Of a stretch of 15,609 nt of DNA, positions 1 to 6,412 are shown in pieces (the stretch's first letter is position 1; every line of letters starts with the position of its first letter). The notes beneath the pieces were generated by a model that was given only the letters and a program-made list of their open reading frames with translations, did no database searches and was not told the origin of the DNA. The position numbers and the translations under genes are program-made. The DNA comes from Clostridia bacterium (GTDB lineage Bacteria > Bacillota_A > Clostridia > Lachnospirales > Cellulosilyticaceae). The DNA lies in the NCBI GenBank assembly GCA_029239935.1, contig JARBTY010000047.1, positions 1 through 15,609 on the forward strand. Direction: 5' to 3'.

Positions 1-414
1 AAGCCAGAGGAATCACTGGATGTGAATGACATTATTTTTAATAACTATGATTACATCGTAGTAGATGAATTTCATATGTTAAGCGAGCAGCAAATCAATG
101 AACTTTATAAACTCAGTGCCGTATCGACTGTTAATATCAGTATGTATGGTCTCAGAATGTCATGGAAAGGAACCCCGTTTCCAAGTGCTGCCCTGGCGCT
201 TGGCTATGCGGACGAAATAGAGATTATTCGTATGGTAGACAAGGATCAAAACACCCTTAACCACCATATTAAATATACAAACGGTGTCCCAAGTCAGCTG
301 GTAAGTGACGAACAAACGATTGTAATAGGTGATTTGGACAAAACAAATTATACAACGGTATCCAAACATGACTTTTATAAGATTTATAAAATGTTAGGAC
401 AAGTAGAGGAGTAA
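1..414 (+). CDS. tdk: Thymidine kinase family protein, 3' part (5' end outside window)
   Basis: Reading frame open from the first base, leaving 137 visible codons; the GTG at 22 lies inside the gene and is not its start. Thymidine kinases of the TK1 type phosphorylate thymidine with ATP in the cytoplasm for nucleotide salvage. The fragment shows a hydrophobic strand ending in VVDE (fragment residues 20-23; the Glu matches the catalytic base of the family's DEAQF motif), a QQI helix, and then YGLRMSWKGTPFP, matching the family pattern YGLR-D-F-G-FP, followed by ADEIEII. The part that normally carries a four-cysteine zinc site keeps the GEQ-like (SDEQ), IG and Tyr landmarks, but no cysteine appears anywhere in the fragment. 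The zinc lasso is therefore probably metal-free. It ends 3 bp before the next gene, so the two are probably cotranscribed. The family call rests on motifs only, because the P-loop half is not visible. Confidence 0.75.
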   Translation, partial: KPEESLDVNDIIFNNYDYIVVDEFHMLSEQQINELYKLSAVSTVNISMYGLRMSWKGTPFPSAALALGYADEIEIIRMVDKDQNTLNHHIKYTNGVPSQLVSDEQTIVIGDLDKTNYTTVSKHDFYKIYKMLGQVEE

Positions 415-417
415 CCT

Positions 418-1227
418 ATGGGTAAAAAATTTGATGGATACTTACTGGTAACAGATATGGACGGCACACTTCTTAATGATAAAGGGAAGGTATCAAAGGC
501 GAATAAAGAAGCCATCAGCTACTTTATGGAAGAGGGAGGACTTTTTACTGTAGCAACGGGAAGAATGACGCCTTCAGCTAAAAACATCATTTATCCTTTA
601 AAGATTAATTTCCCAGCTATTCTTTATAACGGCTGTAAAATCTATGATTATGCAAATGATAAAATACTTTATGAGTCTTTTTTAGAGGAAGAAAGAAAAG
701 GCGTTATTGAGATTTTAAAAAAAGAAGAGCCTTATTTAGGGATAGAAATTTATAGTAATGAAACCATTTATATCTACAAGCCCTGTAAGTATTCCTATCG
801 GTTTTCGAGACAGGGGTATGATGTGATCCGGCAGATCAAACCAGAAATTTGGGAAAGAAAATGGACTAAAGTCCTATTAATAGGTGAAGAAGAAGAGATG
901 GACCACCTAGAAAGTATTTTTCATGAGAAATACGATAAGGAGCTGGTGATACGAAGCGGCGCCAGGTATTTGGAGATTGTGCCTCAGTACAGTACGAAAG
1001 GGGCAGCGCTTAACTACCTGACTCATTTATATGGTATCGATCCGACGAAGGTGATTGCAGTGGGAGATAACATGAATGACATAGAGCTTTTAGAAAATGC
1101 GGCTTACGGTTTTTGTGTTGCCAATGGCGCCAAAAGACTGTTAGATGGGGCTAAGCATTTGGCACCTAGTAACAATGAAGATGCCATCAGTTATGTGATT
1201 CAATGGATGGGACTAAATTTGCTTTGA
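418..1227 (+). CDS. Cof-type HAD-IIB family phosphatase
   Basis: A 269-residue cytoplasmic hydrolase of the haloacid dehalogenase superfamily, subfamily IIB (Cof/YidA-like). These enzymes dephosphorylate sugar phosphates, nucleotides, flavin or cofactor phosphates, and the substrate cannot be read from sequence. The four HAD motifs are intact: DMDGT with nucleophile Asp13 and acid/base Asp15; Thr47 in ATGR; Lys194 in STKG; and GDNMND with Asp217 and Asp221 for Mg2+. The C2-type cap lies between motifs II and III, at about residues 85-185, and the total length is normal for the family. The ATG lies 3 bp after the preceding stop, with the Shine-Dalgarno (GAGGAG) inside the end of that gene, so translation may be coupled. 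The stop codon is built into an intrinsic terminator. There is no functional link to the genes downstream. Confidence 0.92.
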   Translation: MGKKFDGYLLVTDMDGTLLNDKGKVSKANKEAISYFMEEGGLFTVATGRMTPSAKNIIYPLKINFPAILYNGCKIYDYANDKILYESFLEEERKGVIEILKKEEPYLGIEIYSNETIYIYKPCKYSYRFSRQGYDVIRQIKPEIWERKWTKVLLIGEEEEMDHLESIFHEKYDKELVIRSGARYLEIVPQYSTKGAALNYLTHLYGIDPTKVIAVGDNMNDIELLENAAYGFCVANGAKRLLDGAKHLAPSNNEDAISYVIQWMGLNLL

Positions 1228-1249
1228 GCCGCCTTGACGGCTCTTTTTT
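1226..1249 (+). terminator. Intrinsic terminator after the HAD phosphatase gene
   Basis: A 6-bp G/C-rich stem GAGCCG (1226-1231) pairs with CGGCTC (1238-1243) around a 6-nt loop and is followed by six T residues (1244-1249). The first two stem bases are the last two bases of the TGA stop. It closes the thymidine kinase/HAD unit and separates it from the export operon. Confidence 0.85.
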
Positions 1250-1275
1250 GTTGGTATAAATTAGGACTAGATAAA

Positions 1276-1309
1276 AGTTCATGTTTAGTTCATAGAACTT
1301 CATTAATAT
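1276..1309 (+). promoter_or_regulatory. Direct-repeat operator and -10 box before the export operon
   Basis: AGTTCAT occurs at 1276-1282 and again at 1287-1293. These are exact 7-bp repeats with an 11-bp period, and a weaker third copy (ACTTCAT) lies at 1297-1303. The first two copies form an 18-bp block ending 10 bp before TAATAT (1304-1309), a plausible -10 box, and no good -35 box is present. Period, block size and distance match the layout of PhoB-type sites bound by OmpR-family activators. The OmpR-family regulator encoded at 4133 is the natural candidate. Binding is inferred, not shown. The block also contains the small palindrome GTTC-ATA-GAAC (1288-1298). Confidence 0.6.
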
Positions 1310-1342
1310 ACAGTTACAACAAACTTATTGGAGGAATGACAT

Positions 1343-2245
1343 ATGACAGCAAAGAGGAACAGCAAAAAAGGTTTAATCATTGGAGTAAGTGTTGTAGTAA
1401 TAGCAACAGCATGTTTTGCAGCACCCATGCTATTTGGCAGAAATGGAGCGAAGGACTATACGGAAGAAACAGTAAAAATAGGAGATATAACAACATACTA
1501 CAGTTTTAGCGGAGTAGTAGAAAGTGAAAATAGAGAAAGCATCATCAGTGAAAAAACCATGCAGATTGATGAAATAAAGCTGACAGAAGGTACACTTGTA
1601 AAAAAAGATGATGTACTTATTGAAACGACGCAGGGAGATGAAATTAAAGCACCTATTGATGGTGAAATTTCAAAACTTTATATTGAGGAAAATGAACAGA
1701 TTATGCCGGGCGCAGTGATTGCGGATCTAGTTGATTATGATAATCTGCAAATAACAGTTAAGGTGGATGAATATGATTTGCCGGCCATCACAGTAGATAA
1801 AGAAGTAGATGTAACGATCGGAGCAATTGATAAAGAGATAAAAGGAAAGGTTTCCAGTGTTTCTAAGGAAGCAACACATGTCAACGGCGTATCTTTTTTT
1901 ACAGCAACCATTGACTTAGAACAAGATGAGGCTATTAAAGTCGGCATGAGTGCCGAGATTAAGTTATTAAACCAAAAGGCTTCAGGCGCCACAATAATGA
2001 CCATGAAAGCTTTACAGTTTGATGACAATAATAAACCTTATGTCTTCATTAAATCAGAACAAAATGAACCCGTGACTAAGTATGTACAAGCCGGTATGAA
2101 TGATGGTACAACTGTAGAAATAACGGAAGGTCTCACAGAGGGGGATATCCTAATGATTCCAAAAGCAGCAAGTACCGCTGTAAATGGTTTTGGATCAGGA
2201 AAAGGTATGAGTCAAGGCCCAATGGGAGGTGGCAGTGATGAGTGA
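1343..2245 (+). CDS. Membrane-fusion (MacA/HlyD-like) adaptor subunit of an ABC exporter
   Basis: A 300-residue adaptor expected to sit outside the membrane and join the MacB-type transporter encoded next to it. The start ATG follows GGAGG (1330-1334). A basic N-terminus and one hydrophobic segment (about residues 8-32) look like an uncleaved anchor; a cysteine lies in this segment, but the residues before it (ATA) do not make a good lipobox. Next come two half-lipoyl motifs (EGTLVKKDDVLIE and IKAPIDGEISKLYIEENEQI), a beta-barrel region, and a membrane-proximal region with PYVFI and GLTEGD, typical of this family. The two half-lipoyl motifs almost touch, so the long alpha-helical hairpin that usually separates them is missing. 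The C-terminus is a glycine- and serine-rich tail. It overlaps the ATPase gene by 8 bp. The exported substrate is unknown. Confidence 0.88.
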   Translation: MTAKRNSKKGLIIGVSVVVIATACFAAPMLFGRNGAKDYTEETVKIGDITTYYSFSGVVESENRESIISEKTMQIDEIKLTEGTLVKKDDVLIETTQGDEIKAPIDGEISKLYIEENEQIMPGAVIADLVDYDNLQITVKVDEYDLPAITVDKEVDVTIGAIDKEIKGKVSSVSKEATHVNGVSFFTATIDLEQDEAIKVGMSAEIKLLNQKASGATIMTMKALQFDDNNKPYVFIKSEQNEPVTKYVQAGMNDGTTVEITEGLTEGDILMIPKAASTAVNGFGSGKGMSQGPMGGGSDE

Positions 2246-2927
2246 GCAGATCTTAAAGATGGAGCATATTGTTAAAAGTTATCTGATGGGAGAAGAAGTG
2301 CAGACGGTGCTTGAAGGGGTTGACCTATCCATTAATAAGGGAGAATTTGTATCAATACTGGGACCTTCGGGTTCGGGTAAATCAACACTGATGAATATTA
2401 TTGGCTGTCTGGATGTGCCAACTGAGGGGAAATATACCTTATCCGGACATGAGGTAGAAGGGCTTGATGAGGCAGAACTTGCCCATATTAGGAACAAAGA
2501 AATTGGTTTCATATTTCAGCAATTTCAGCTTTTACCCAGACTTTCGGCCCTTGATAATGTGGAACTGCCCCTTATTTACGCAGGAATCCCTGAAAAAGAA
2601 AGAAAAATCAAAGCAGCAGATATGCTGACAAGAGTTGGACTCGAAGATAAAATGAAAAACCGCCCCAACCAGCTTTCAGGAGGGCAGCAGCAACGAGTTG
2701 CCATTGCAAGAGCGATGGTAACAGAGCCGACTATCCTTCTGGCAGATGAACCAACAGGCGCTCTCGATCAAAAAATGGGACAGCAGATTATGACACTTTT
2801 TCGTCAGCTACATGAAGAAGGCAAAACGATTGTTATGATTACTCACGATTTTAATATCGCTCAAAAAGGGAGCCGCATTGTACGGATATTAGACGGCAAA
2901 TTAATTGAGGAGGGCAGCTATGTTTAA
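2238..2927 (+). CDS. MacB/LolD-type ABC transporter ATP-binding protein
   Basis: A 229-residue cytoplasmic ATPase that should power the permease encoded next. All ABC motifs are present: Walker [10 protein letters not shown] at residues 42-50, Q-loop FIFQQFQLL, signature LSGGQQQR starting at 146, Walker B ILLADEP with Asp170 and Glu171, and the H-loop His203 in ITHD. The wording [20 protein letters not shown] is typical of the MacB/LolD group, which drives mechanotransmission-type exporters of peptides, antibiotics or lipoproteins. I chose the ATG at 2238 because GGGAGG (2224-2229) lies 8 bp before it; an in-frame GTG at 2229 overlaps that ribosome site and is unlikely. It overlaps the adaptor stop by 8 bp (ATGAGTGA) and the permease start by 8 bp, which suggests translational coupling. 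Confidence 0.95.
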   Translation: MSEQILKMEHIVKSYLMGEEVQTVLEGVDLSINKGEFVSILGPSGSGKSTLMNIIGCLDVPTEGKYTLSGHEVEGLDEAELAHIRNKEIGFIFQQFQLLPRLSALDNVELPLIYAGIPEKERKIKAADMLTRVGLEDKMKNRPNQLSGGQQQRVAIARAMVTEPTILLADEPTGALDQKMGQQIMTLFRQLHEEGKTIVMITHDFNIAQKGSRIVRILDGKLIEEGSYV

Positions 2928-4092
2928 AGAAAGCATCAAGATGTCATGGCAAAATATTATTCATAATAAAGTCAGGTCTCTGCTTACTATTTTAGGGATT
3001 GTGATTGGTGTGGCTTCAATTATAGCCCTCATTACCATTGTTCAGGGGGCAACAGACAGTGTTACAAGTCAAGTTGAATCCATTGGAGCTGATAAAATAA
3101 CGATACAAACCCAAGGTACCCCTCTTAAGCAAGGTCTTTTAAACAGCGATGTCAAAAAGCTTGCAGAGGTTGAAAATGTTTTAGGTGTAGCCCCTACAAT
3201 AACTGGAAGGACAGCTGTAGTGTATGATAAGACAGTTAAAGAAGATGTTGTTGTACAGGGTAAAAACGAAGTGTATTTTTCTAAAACAGAGGATTTGATA
3301 CAATCGGGCAGAGGCATCAATATTTTAGATATAGAAAGCAAAGGTAAAGTGAGCCTAATCGGACAAAATATTGTAGATGAATTGTTCTGGGGCCAAGACC
3401 CTATCGGAAAGGAGCTGACTGTCGGGGGAGTAACCTATACGGTGATTGGTACTTTGCAAGGCTCTTCTGGTTTTTCAATGACTTCAAATGATGATGCAGT
3501 GATTATTCCTTATACAACGGCTATGAGCTTTTTAGGGACAAAATATATATCAAGCGTGGATGTCTATATGTCAGATAGTGTGTATTCGGGAGCCATAACA
3601 ACATCTATTGAAACAGTACTGAAAGAAGCCTTTAACTACAATGAAGATGGGTATGTTATTACCAATATGCAGGATATTTTAGATACAATTAGTCAAATGA
3701 CTAATACCCTTAGTCTAATGCTTGCGGGTATCGCCTCCATTTCACTTATTGTAGGTGGTATTGGGATTATGAATATGATGCTTGTGTCTGTAACGGAACG
3801 TACAACTGAAATAGGTCTTAGAAAAGCATTGGGTGCTAAGCCTCAGAGGATACAGCAGCAATTTTTAATGGAAGCCATCTTTTTATCTTGTTTTGGCGGC
3901 ATCATGGGGCTCCTAATAGGTGTAGCTATTGCGTATGGTGTTTGTATACTCATAGGAACGGTGTTTTCATTATCTGCTGGAACGGTAGCTTTAGCACTTG
4001 GGTTTTCAGCTTCTATCGGTATTGTATTTGGTTTTGCACCAGCAAGAAAAGCTTCACAGCTCAATCCTATAGAGGCCCTGAGAAGTATATAA
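2920..4092 (+). CDS. MacB/FtsX-type ABC transporter permease
   Basis: A 390-residue integral membrane protein with the MacB topology. TM1 lies at about residues 21-43 (LLTILGIVIGVASIIALITI), followed by an extracytoplasmic MacB periplasmic-core-like domain (about 45-260) and TM2-TM4 at about 266-290, 320-345 and 351-375. Diagnostic FtsX-domain words are present: TERTTEIGLRKALGAKP after TM2 and PARKASQLNPIEALR at the C-terminus. It should dimerise and work with the ATPase and adaptor as a tripartite-like exporter adapted to a Gram-positive envelope. The ATG at 2920 is preferred because GAGGAGGG (2907-2914) lies just upstream; an in-frame TTG at 2905 overlaps that site. A 40-bp gap with a fresh ribosome site follows before the regulator gene, and no terminator is visible there. 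Confidence 0.95.
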   Translation: MFKESIKMSWQNIIHNKVRSLLTILGIVIGVASIIALITIVQGATDSVTSQVESIGADKITIQTQGTPLKQGLLNSDVKKLAEVENVLGVAPTITGRTAVVYDKTVKEDVVVQGKNEVYFSKTEDLIQSGRGINILDIESKGKVSLIGQNIVDELFWGQDPIGKELTVGGVTYTVIGTLQGSSGFSMTSNDDAVIIPYTTAMSFLGTKYISSVDVYMSDSVYSGAITTSIETVLKEAFNYNEDGYVITNMQDILDTISQMTNTLSLMLAGIASISLIVGGIGIMNMMLVSVTERTTEIGLRKALGAKPQRIQQQFLMEAIFLSCFGGIMGLLIGVAIAYGVCILIGTVFSLSAGTVALALGFSASIGIVFGFAPARKASQLNPIEALRSI

Positions 4093-4132
4093 AGATGTAA
4101 CTATATAAGCGGGATAAAAGGAGAATGAGCTT

Positions 4133-4807
4133 ATGTTTAATATCCTAGTGTGTGAAGATGACAATAATATAAGAAGACTTATAAGCCATTACCTCAAAAA
4201 AGAAGGTTATAAAGTGCTTGAAGCCAGTGACGGAGAAGAAGCCCTAAAGGTGTTGGACGGCCATCACATTGATCTGATGATTACAGATATTATGATGCCA
4301 AAAGTAGACGGACTGGAGCTGACGGCAGACCTTAGAAGTGCTGGATATGACATGCCGATATTGATGATTACAGCCAAAGAAACAATAGAGGATAAGACAG
4401 ATGGGTTTTCTTCGGGGGTGGATGACTATATGGTGAAGCCTATAGATATGGATGAGATGCTCCTAAGAGTATCGGCCCTCCTAAGAAGAGCCAGAATAGC
4501 CAGTGATAAAAAGATTGAAATGAAAGACATGGTATTAGAATATGACAGTTTAACACTAACGACAAAAGACAAAGTGCTGGAGCTCCCTAAAAAAGAGTTT
4601 CAGCTTTTATTCAAGCTTTTATCTCAACCCAAAAGAATTTTTACAAGGCAGCAATTAATGGATGAAATATGGGGTTTTGATGCTACCAGCGATGAAAGAA
4701 CTGTAGATGTTCATATCAAAAGACTGAGAGAAAAACTGACACATATTGAGGCTTTTGAGATTGTAACCGTGAGGGGCCTTGGCTACAAAGCGGTGAAAAG
4801 TCCATGA
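4133..4807 (+). CDS. OmpR/PhoB-family response regulator
   Basis: A 224-residue two-domain transcription regulator. Receiver domain (residues 1-118): acidic pair Asp9/Asp10, phospho-acceptor Asp52 in ITDIMMPK, switch Thr80 and Lys102 in the VKP motif. The C-terminal winged-helix domain (about 128-222) carries ELPKKEFQLLFKLL, the RQQLMDEIWG turn and the recognition-helix word RTVDVHIKRLREKL, ending in VRGLGYK. It binds DNA as a dimer on direct repeats when phosphorylated. Its ribosome site AAAGGAG (4117-4123) lies 9 bp before the ATG. The kinase gene overlaps its stop (ATGA), so both should be made together. Position in the exporter operon suggests it controls that operon, and the repeats at 1276-1303 are a fitting target. 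Confidence 0.95.
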   Translation: MFNILVCEDDNNIRRLISHYLKKEGYKVLEASDGEEALKVLDGHHIDLMITDIMMPKVDGLELTADLRSAGYDMPILMITAKETIEDKTDGFSSGVDDYMVKPIDMDEMLLRVSALLRRARIASDKKIEMKDMVLEYDSLTLTTKDKVLELPKKEFQLLFKLLSQPKRIFTRQQLMDEIWGFDATSDERTVDVHIKRLREKLTHIEAFEIVTVRGLGYKAVKSP

Positions 4808-6123
4808 GGCAAAAGCTCTTTATCTCCATTTACACAAGATTCATCAGTATTTTTTTAGGGGTCATATTCCTTTCCAGTATCATTACTTTTGGAATCATTT
4901 CCCTTACAAAAGTTGAGGATATACAAGGGTTTATACAAAAGCAGCTAAATGATCAGCTCATGACTATCAAAACACTTGTGGTTGATAAAAACATTCCCCT
5001 TGAAGAAGCAGTCGTGTATTTTGAAGAAGACTATATCGAAACGGTTATCTTTGAGAACTTCACAGCACTCGAGGGGGATACGAGATATATTTTGTCAGAA
5101 GCTGATAAGGTAAAATTAGAAAAGGGAGAAATAGTGGTTTCGAAGCTAAAAAACAGAGAAGATCTGCCATTTGGCATTATGCCCGTAGGCAATAGCTATT
5201 TAGCAGCTTCTCCCCATTTAGAAAACAATGCTGTTGCAGGTTTTACAAAAGTCATGAGAACGGCTCTACTGATTATGATTATTTTAGGTTCAGTACTGAC
5301 CATACTTGCTGTGGCGATGATTGTTAAACCTATCAAAGAAATTACCCATGCAGCCAAAGAGGTGTCAAACGGCAATTTTAACATTAGCCTAAGGCCACAG
5401 GGAAATGATGAAATAGCAGAACTTACCCGCCATTTTAACAGCATGATAAGAGAACTTAAGGCAAATGAATACCTTCATAAGGATTTTATAAGCAGTGTAT
5501 CTCATGAATTCAAAACGCCTATTTCCTCATTAAAAGGTTTTGCAAGACTTCTTAAAGATAAAACTTTAAAGGAAGAGCAAAGAGAGGAGTGTGCAGATAT
5601 TATTCTTGCAGAAAGTGAAAGGCTTTCGCATTTGTCCACAAGTTTACTTAGACTGTCGGAACTGGATCATAAGGTGATTCGTCATGCAAGAAGTAATTTT
5701 TCTCTTGATGAACAGATTAGAAGAGTTATCCTTTTGCTGCAGGAAAGGTGGGAGGCAAAAAATCTGAATTTGGATATTGAAATGGAAAATATAAGCTATC
5801 ATGGTGATGAGGCCCTTCTGCAGCAGGTTTGGATTAATCTTATCAGCAATGCGATCAAATTCACGCCGAATGGCGGCGCAATTACCGTAGAACTGAGTAA
5901 AGGTAAAAAATGTCTTATAAAGATATCGGATACAGGGATAGGCATAGCGCAGGATGATCAAGAGAAGGTGTTTGAGAGATTCTATAAATCAGATAGAGCC
6001 AGAAATCAAGAGGGCAATGGACTTGGACTTTCCATTGTTAAAAAGATAGTAGAGCTGCATAATGGCAGAGTATGGGTAGAGAGTGAAGGCGGAGAAGGGA
6101 GTACATTTTTTGTGGAATTATAA
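4804..6123 (+). CDS. Sensor histidine kinase
   Basis: A 439-residue membrane kinase, the partner of the preceding regulator. TM1 lies at about residues 10-36 and TM2 at about 153-173, with an extracytoplasmic sensor of about 115 residues between them that I cannot match to a named sensor fold. Then come HAMP (about 174-226), HisKA with phospho-acceptor His234 in SSVSHEFKTP, and HATPase_c with the N-box Asn345/Asn349 in NLISNAIKFTPNGG, the G1 box DTGIGI, the F-box VFERFYKSD and the G2 box GNGLGLSIV. All catalytic motifs are intact. The start overlaps the regulator stop as ATGA. Many operons that pair a MacB-type exporter with such a kinase respond to cell-envelope stress or antimicrobial peptides, but the signal here is unknown. 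Confidence 0.95.
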   Translation: MRQKLFISIYTRFISIFLGVIFLSSIITFGIISLTKVEDIQGFIQKQLNDQLMTIKTLVVDKNIPLEEAVVYFEEDYIETVIFENFTALEGDTRYILSEADKVKLEKGEIVVSKLKNREDLPFGIMPVGNSYLAASPHLENNAVAGFTKVMRTALLIMIILGSVLTILAVAMIVKPIKEITHAAKEVSNGNFNISLRPQGNDEIAELTRHFNSMIRELKANEYLHKDFISSVSHEFKTPISSLKGFARLLKDKTLKEEQREECADIILAESERLSHLSTSLLRLSELDHKVIRHARSNFSLDEQIRRVILLLQERWEAKNLNLDIEMENISYHGDEALLQQVWINLISNAIKFTPNGGAITVELSKGKKCLIKISDTGIGIAQDDQEKVFERFYKSDRARNQEGNGLGLSIVKKIVELHNGRVWVESEGGEGSTFFVEL

Positions 6124-6134
6124 TAGCTTTTATA

Positions 6135-6163
6135 TTGACACCGGCACGGAACTATGTTACGAT
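6135..6163 (+). promoter_or_regulatory. Promoter of the pyrimidine operon
   Basis: A consensus -35 box TTGACA (6135-6140), a 17-bp spacer and the -10 box TACGAT (6158-6163), preceded by TGT (6155-6157), an extended -10. Transcription should begin at about 6170, some 20 nt before the PyrR hairpin. It starts 12 bp after the kinase stop codon. Confidence 0.8.
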
Positions 6164-6187
6164 ATATCACAGAAAAATGAATAGCGA

Positions 6188-6403
6188 TATTACCTTTAAG
6201 CTTGGTCCAGAGAGGCCAAAAAGGAGATAAAAATGAGACAATTAAGCATTTACCCAACAAACAATCAAAGAGCATTGAAAAATAGTAAACAATCAAAATT
6301 AAATATAAAAATTGCAGATACATACTTTATGAAAGAAAGTATAAGTGTCTTAGCTTATGATTTCCCAAAATTAGTGTTGTCTCCTGCAAAAACAAAGGTA
6401 ATG
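6188..6403 (+). promoter_or_regulatory. Candidate long-range antiterminator pairing in the pyr leader
   Basis: The 10-mer TATTACCTTT at 6188-6197 is an exact copy of the terminator's 3' arm at 6423-6432. It can therefore pair with the terminator's 5' arm AAAGGTAATG (6394-6403), using nine Watson-Crick pairs and one G-U. This pairing would prevent terminator formation. Its CCTTT part is also the 5' strand of the lower stem of the PyrR hairpin, so PyrR binding and antitermination exclude each other. The pairing encloses about 195 nt with the small ORF. The complementarity is seen directly; the function is inferred. Confidence 0.5.
6193..6224 (+). promoter_or_regulatory. PyrR-binding RNA hairpin (anti-antiterminator)
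   Basis: The core GGTCCAGAGAGGCC contains the conserved PyrR-recognised word TCCAGAGAGG. Drawn as RNA: lower stem CCUUU (6193-6197) with AAAGG (6220-6224), a 5'-side internal bulge AAGC (6198-6201), upper stem UUGGUC (6202-6207) with GGCCAA (6214-6219), and the hexaloop CAGAGA (6208-6213). This is the bulged-stem, hexaloop fold known for Bacillus PyrR sites. PyrR binds such sites when loaded with UMP or UTP. The 3' lower strand is also part of the ribosome site AAGGAG (6221-6226) of the small ORF that follows, so the hairpin can also hide that site. The pyrR gene itself is not in the window. Confidence 0.9.
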
Positions 6404-6412
6404 AAAAGATGA
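6233..6412 (+). CDS. Small leader ORF, 59 codons, in the pyr leader
   Basis: ATG at 6233 with a strong ribosome site AAGGAG (6221-6226) 6 nt upstream, and a TGA stop at 6410-6412. The predicted peptide starts MRQLSIYPTNNQRALKN and ends SPAKTKVMKR. It is lysine-rich and basic, with no transmembrane segment and no domain I recognise. It lies between the PyrR hairpin and the terminator. Its last six codons and stop form the 5' arm of that terminator, so a ribosome reaching the stop would cover the arm and loop. Enterobacterial pyrBI has a leader peptide (PyrL) that likewise runs into its attenuator, but I see no sequence similarity. The likely role is a regulatory leader, though a functional small protein is possible. 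Translation is not proven. Confidence 0.6.
   Translation: MRQLSIYPTNNQRALKNSKQSKLNIKIADTYFMKESISVLAYDFPKLVLSPAKTKVMKR

Noticed and set aside
60..85. VVDEFHML read as a DEAD/DEAH helicase Walker B motif
   Set aside because: The following YGLR...GTPFP and ADEIEII words fit thymidine kinase, and no helicase motif follows.
22..414. GTG at 22 as the start of a 130-residue protein
   Set aside because: The frame is open to the window edge with sensible codons before it and no ribosome site, so this is an internal codon of a truncated gene.
1364..1440. Possible lipoprotein signal in the adaptor (cysteine in VIATACFAA)
   Set aside because: The residues before the cysteine (ATA) lack the usual Leu at -3; an uncleaved membrane anchor fits better.
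1234..1509. 91-codon open frame across the terminator and the adaptor start
   Set aside because: No ribosome site, it begins inside a terminator, has low-quality composition, and overlaps the well-supported adaptor gene in another frame.
6006..6323. Reverse-strand open frame across the end of the kinase and the pyr leader
   Set aside because: No ribosome site and no recognisable motifs; it is the complement of coding sequence plus the structured leader.
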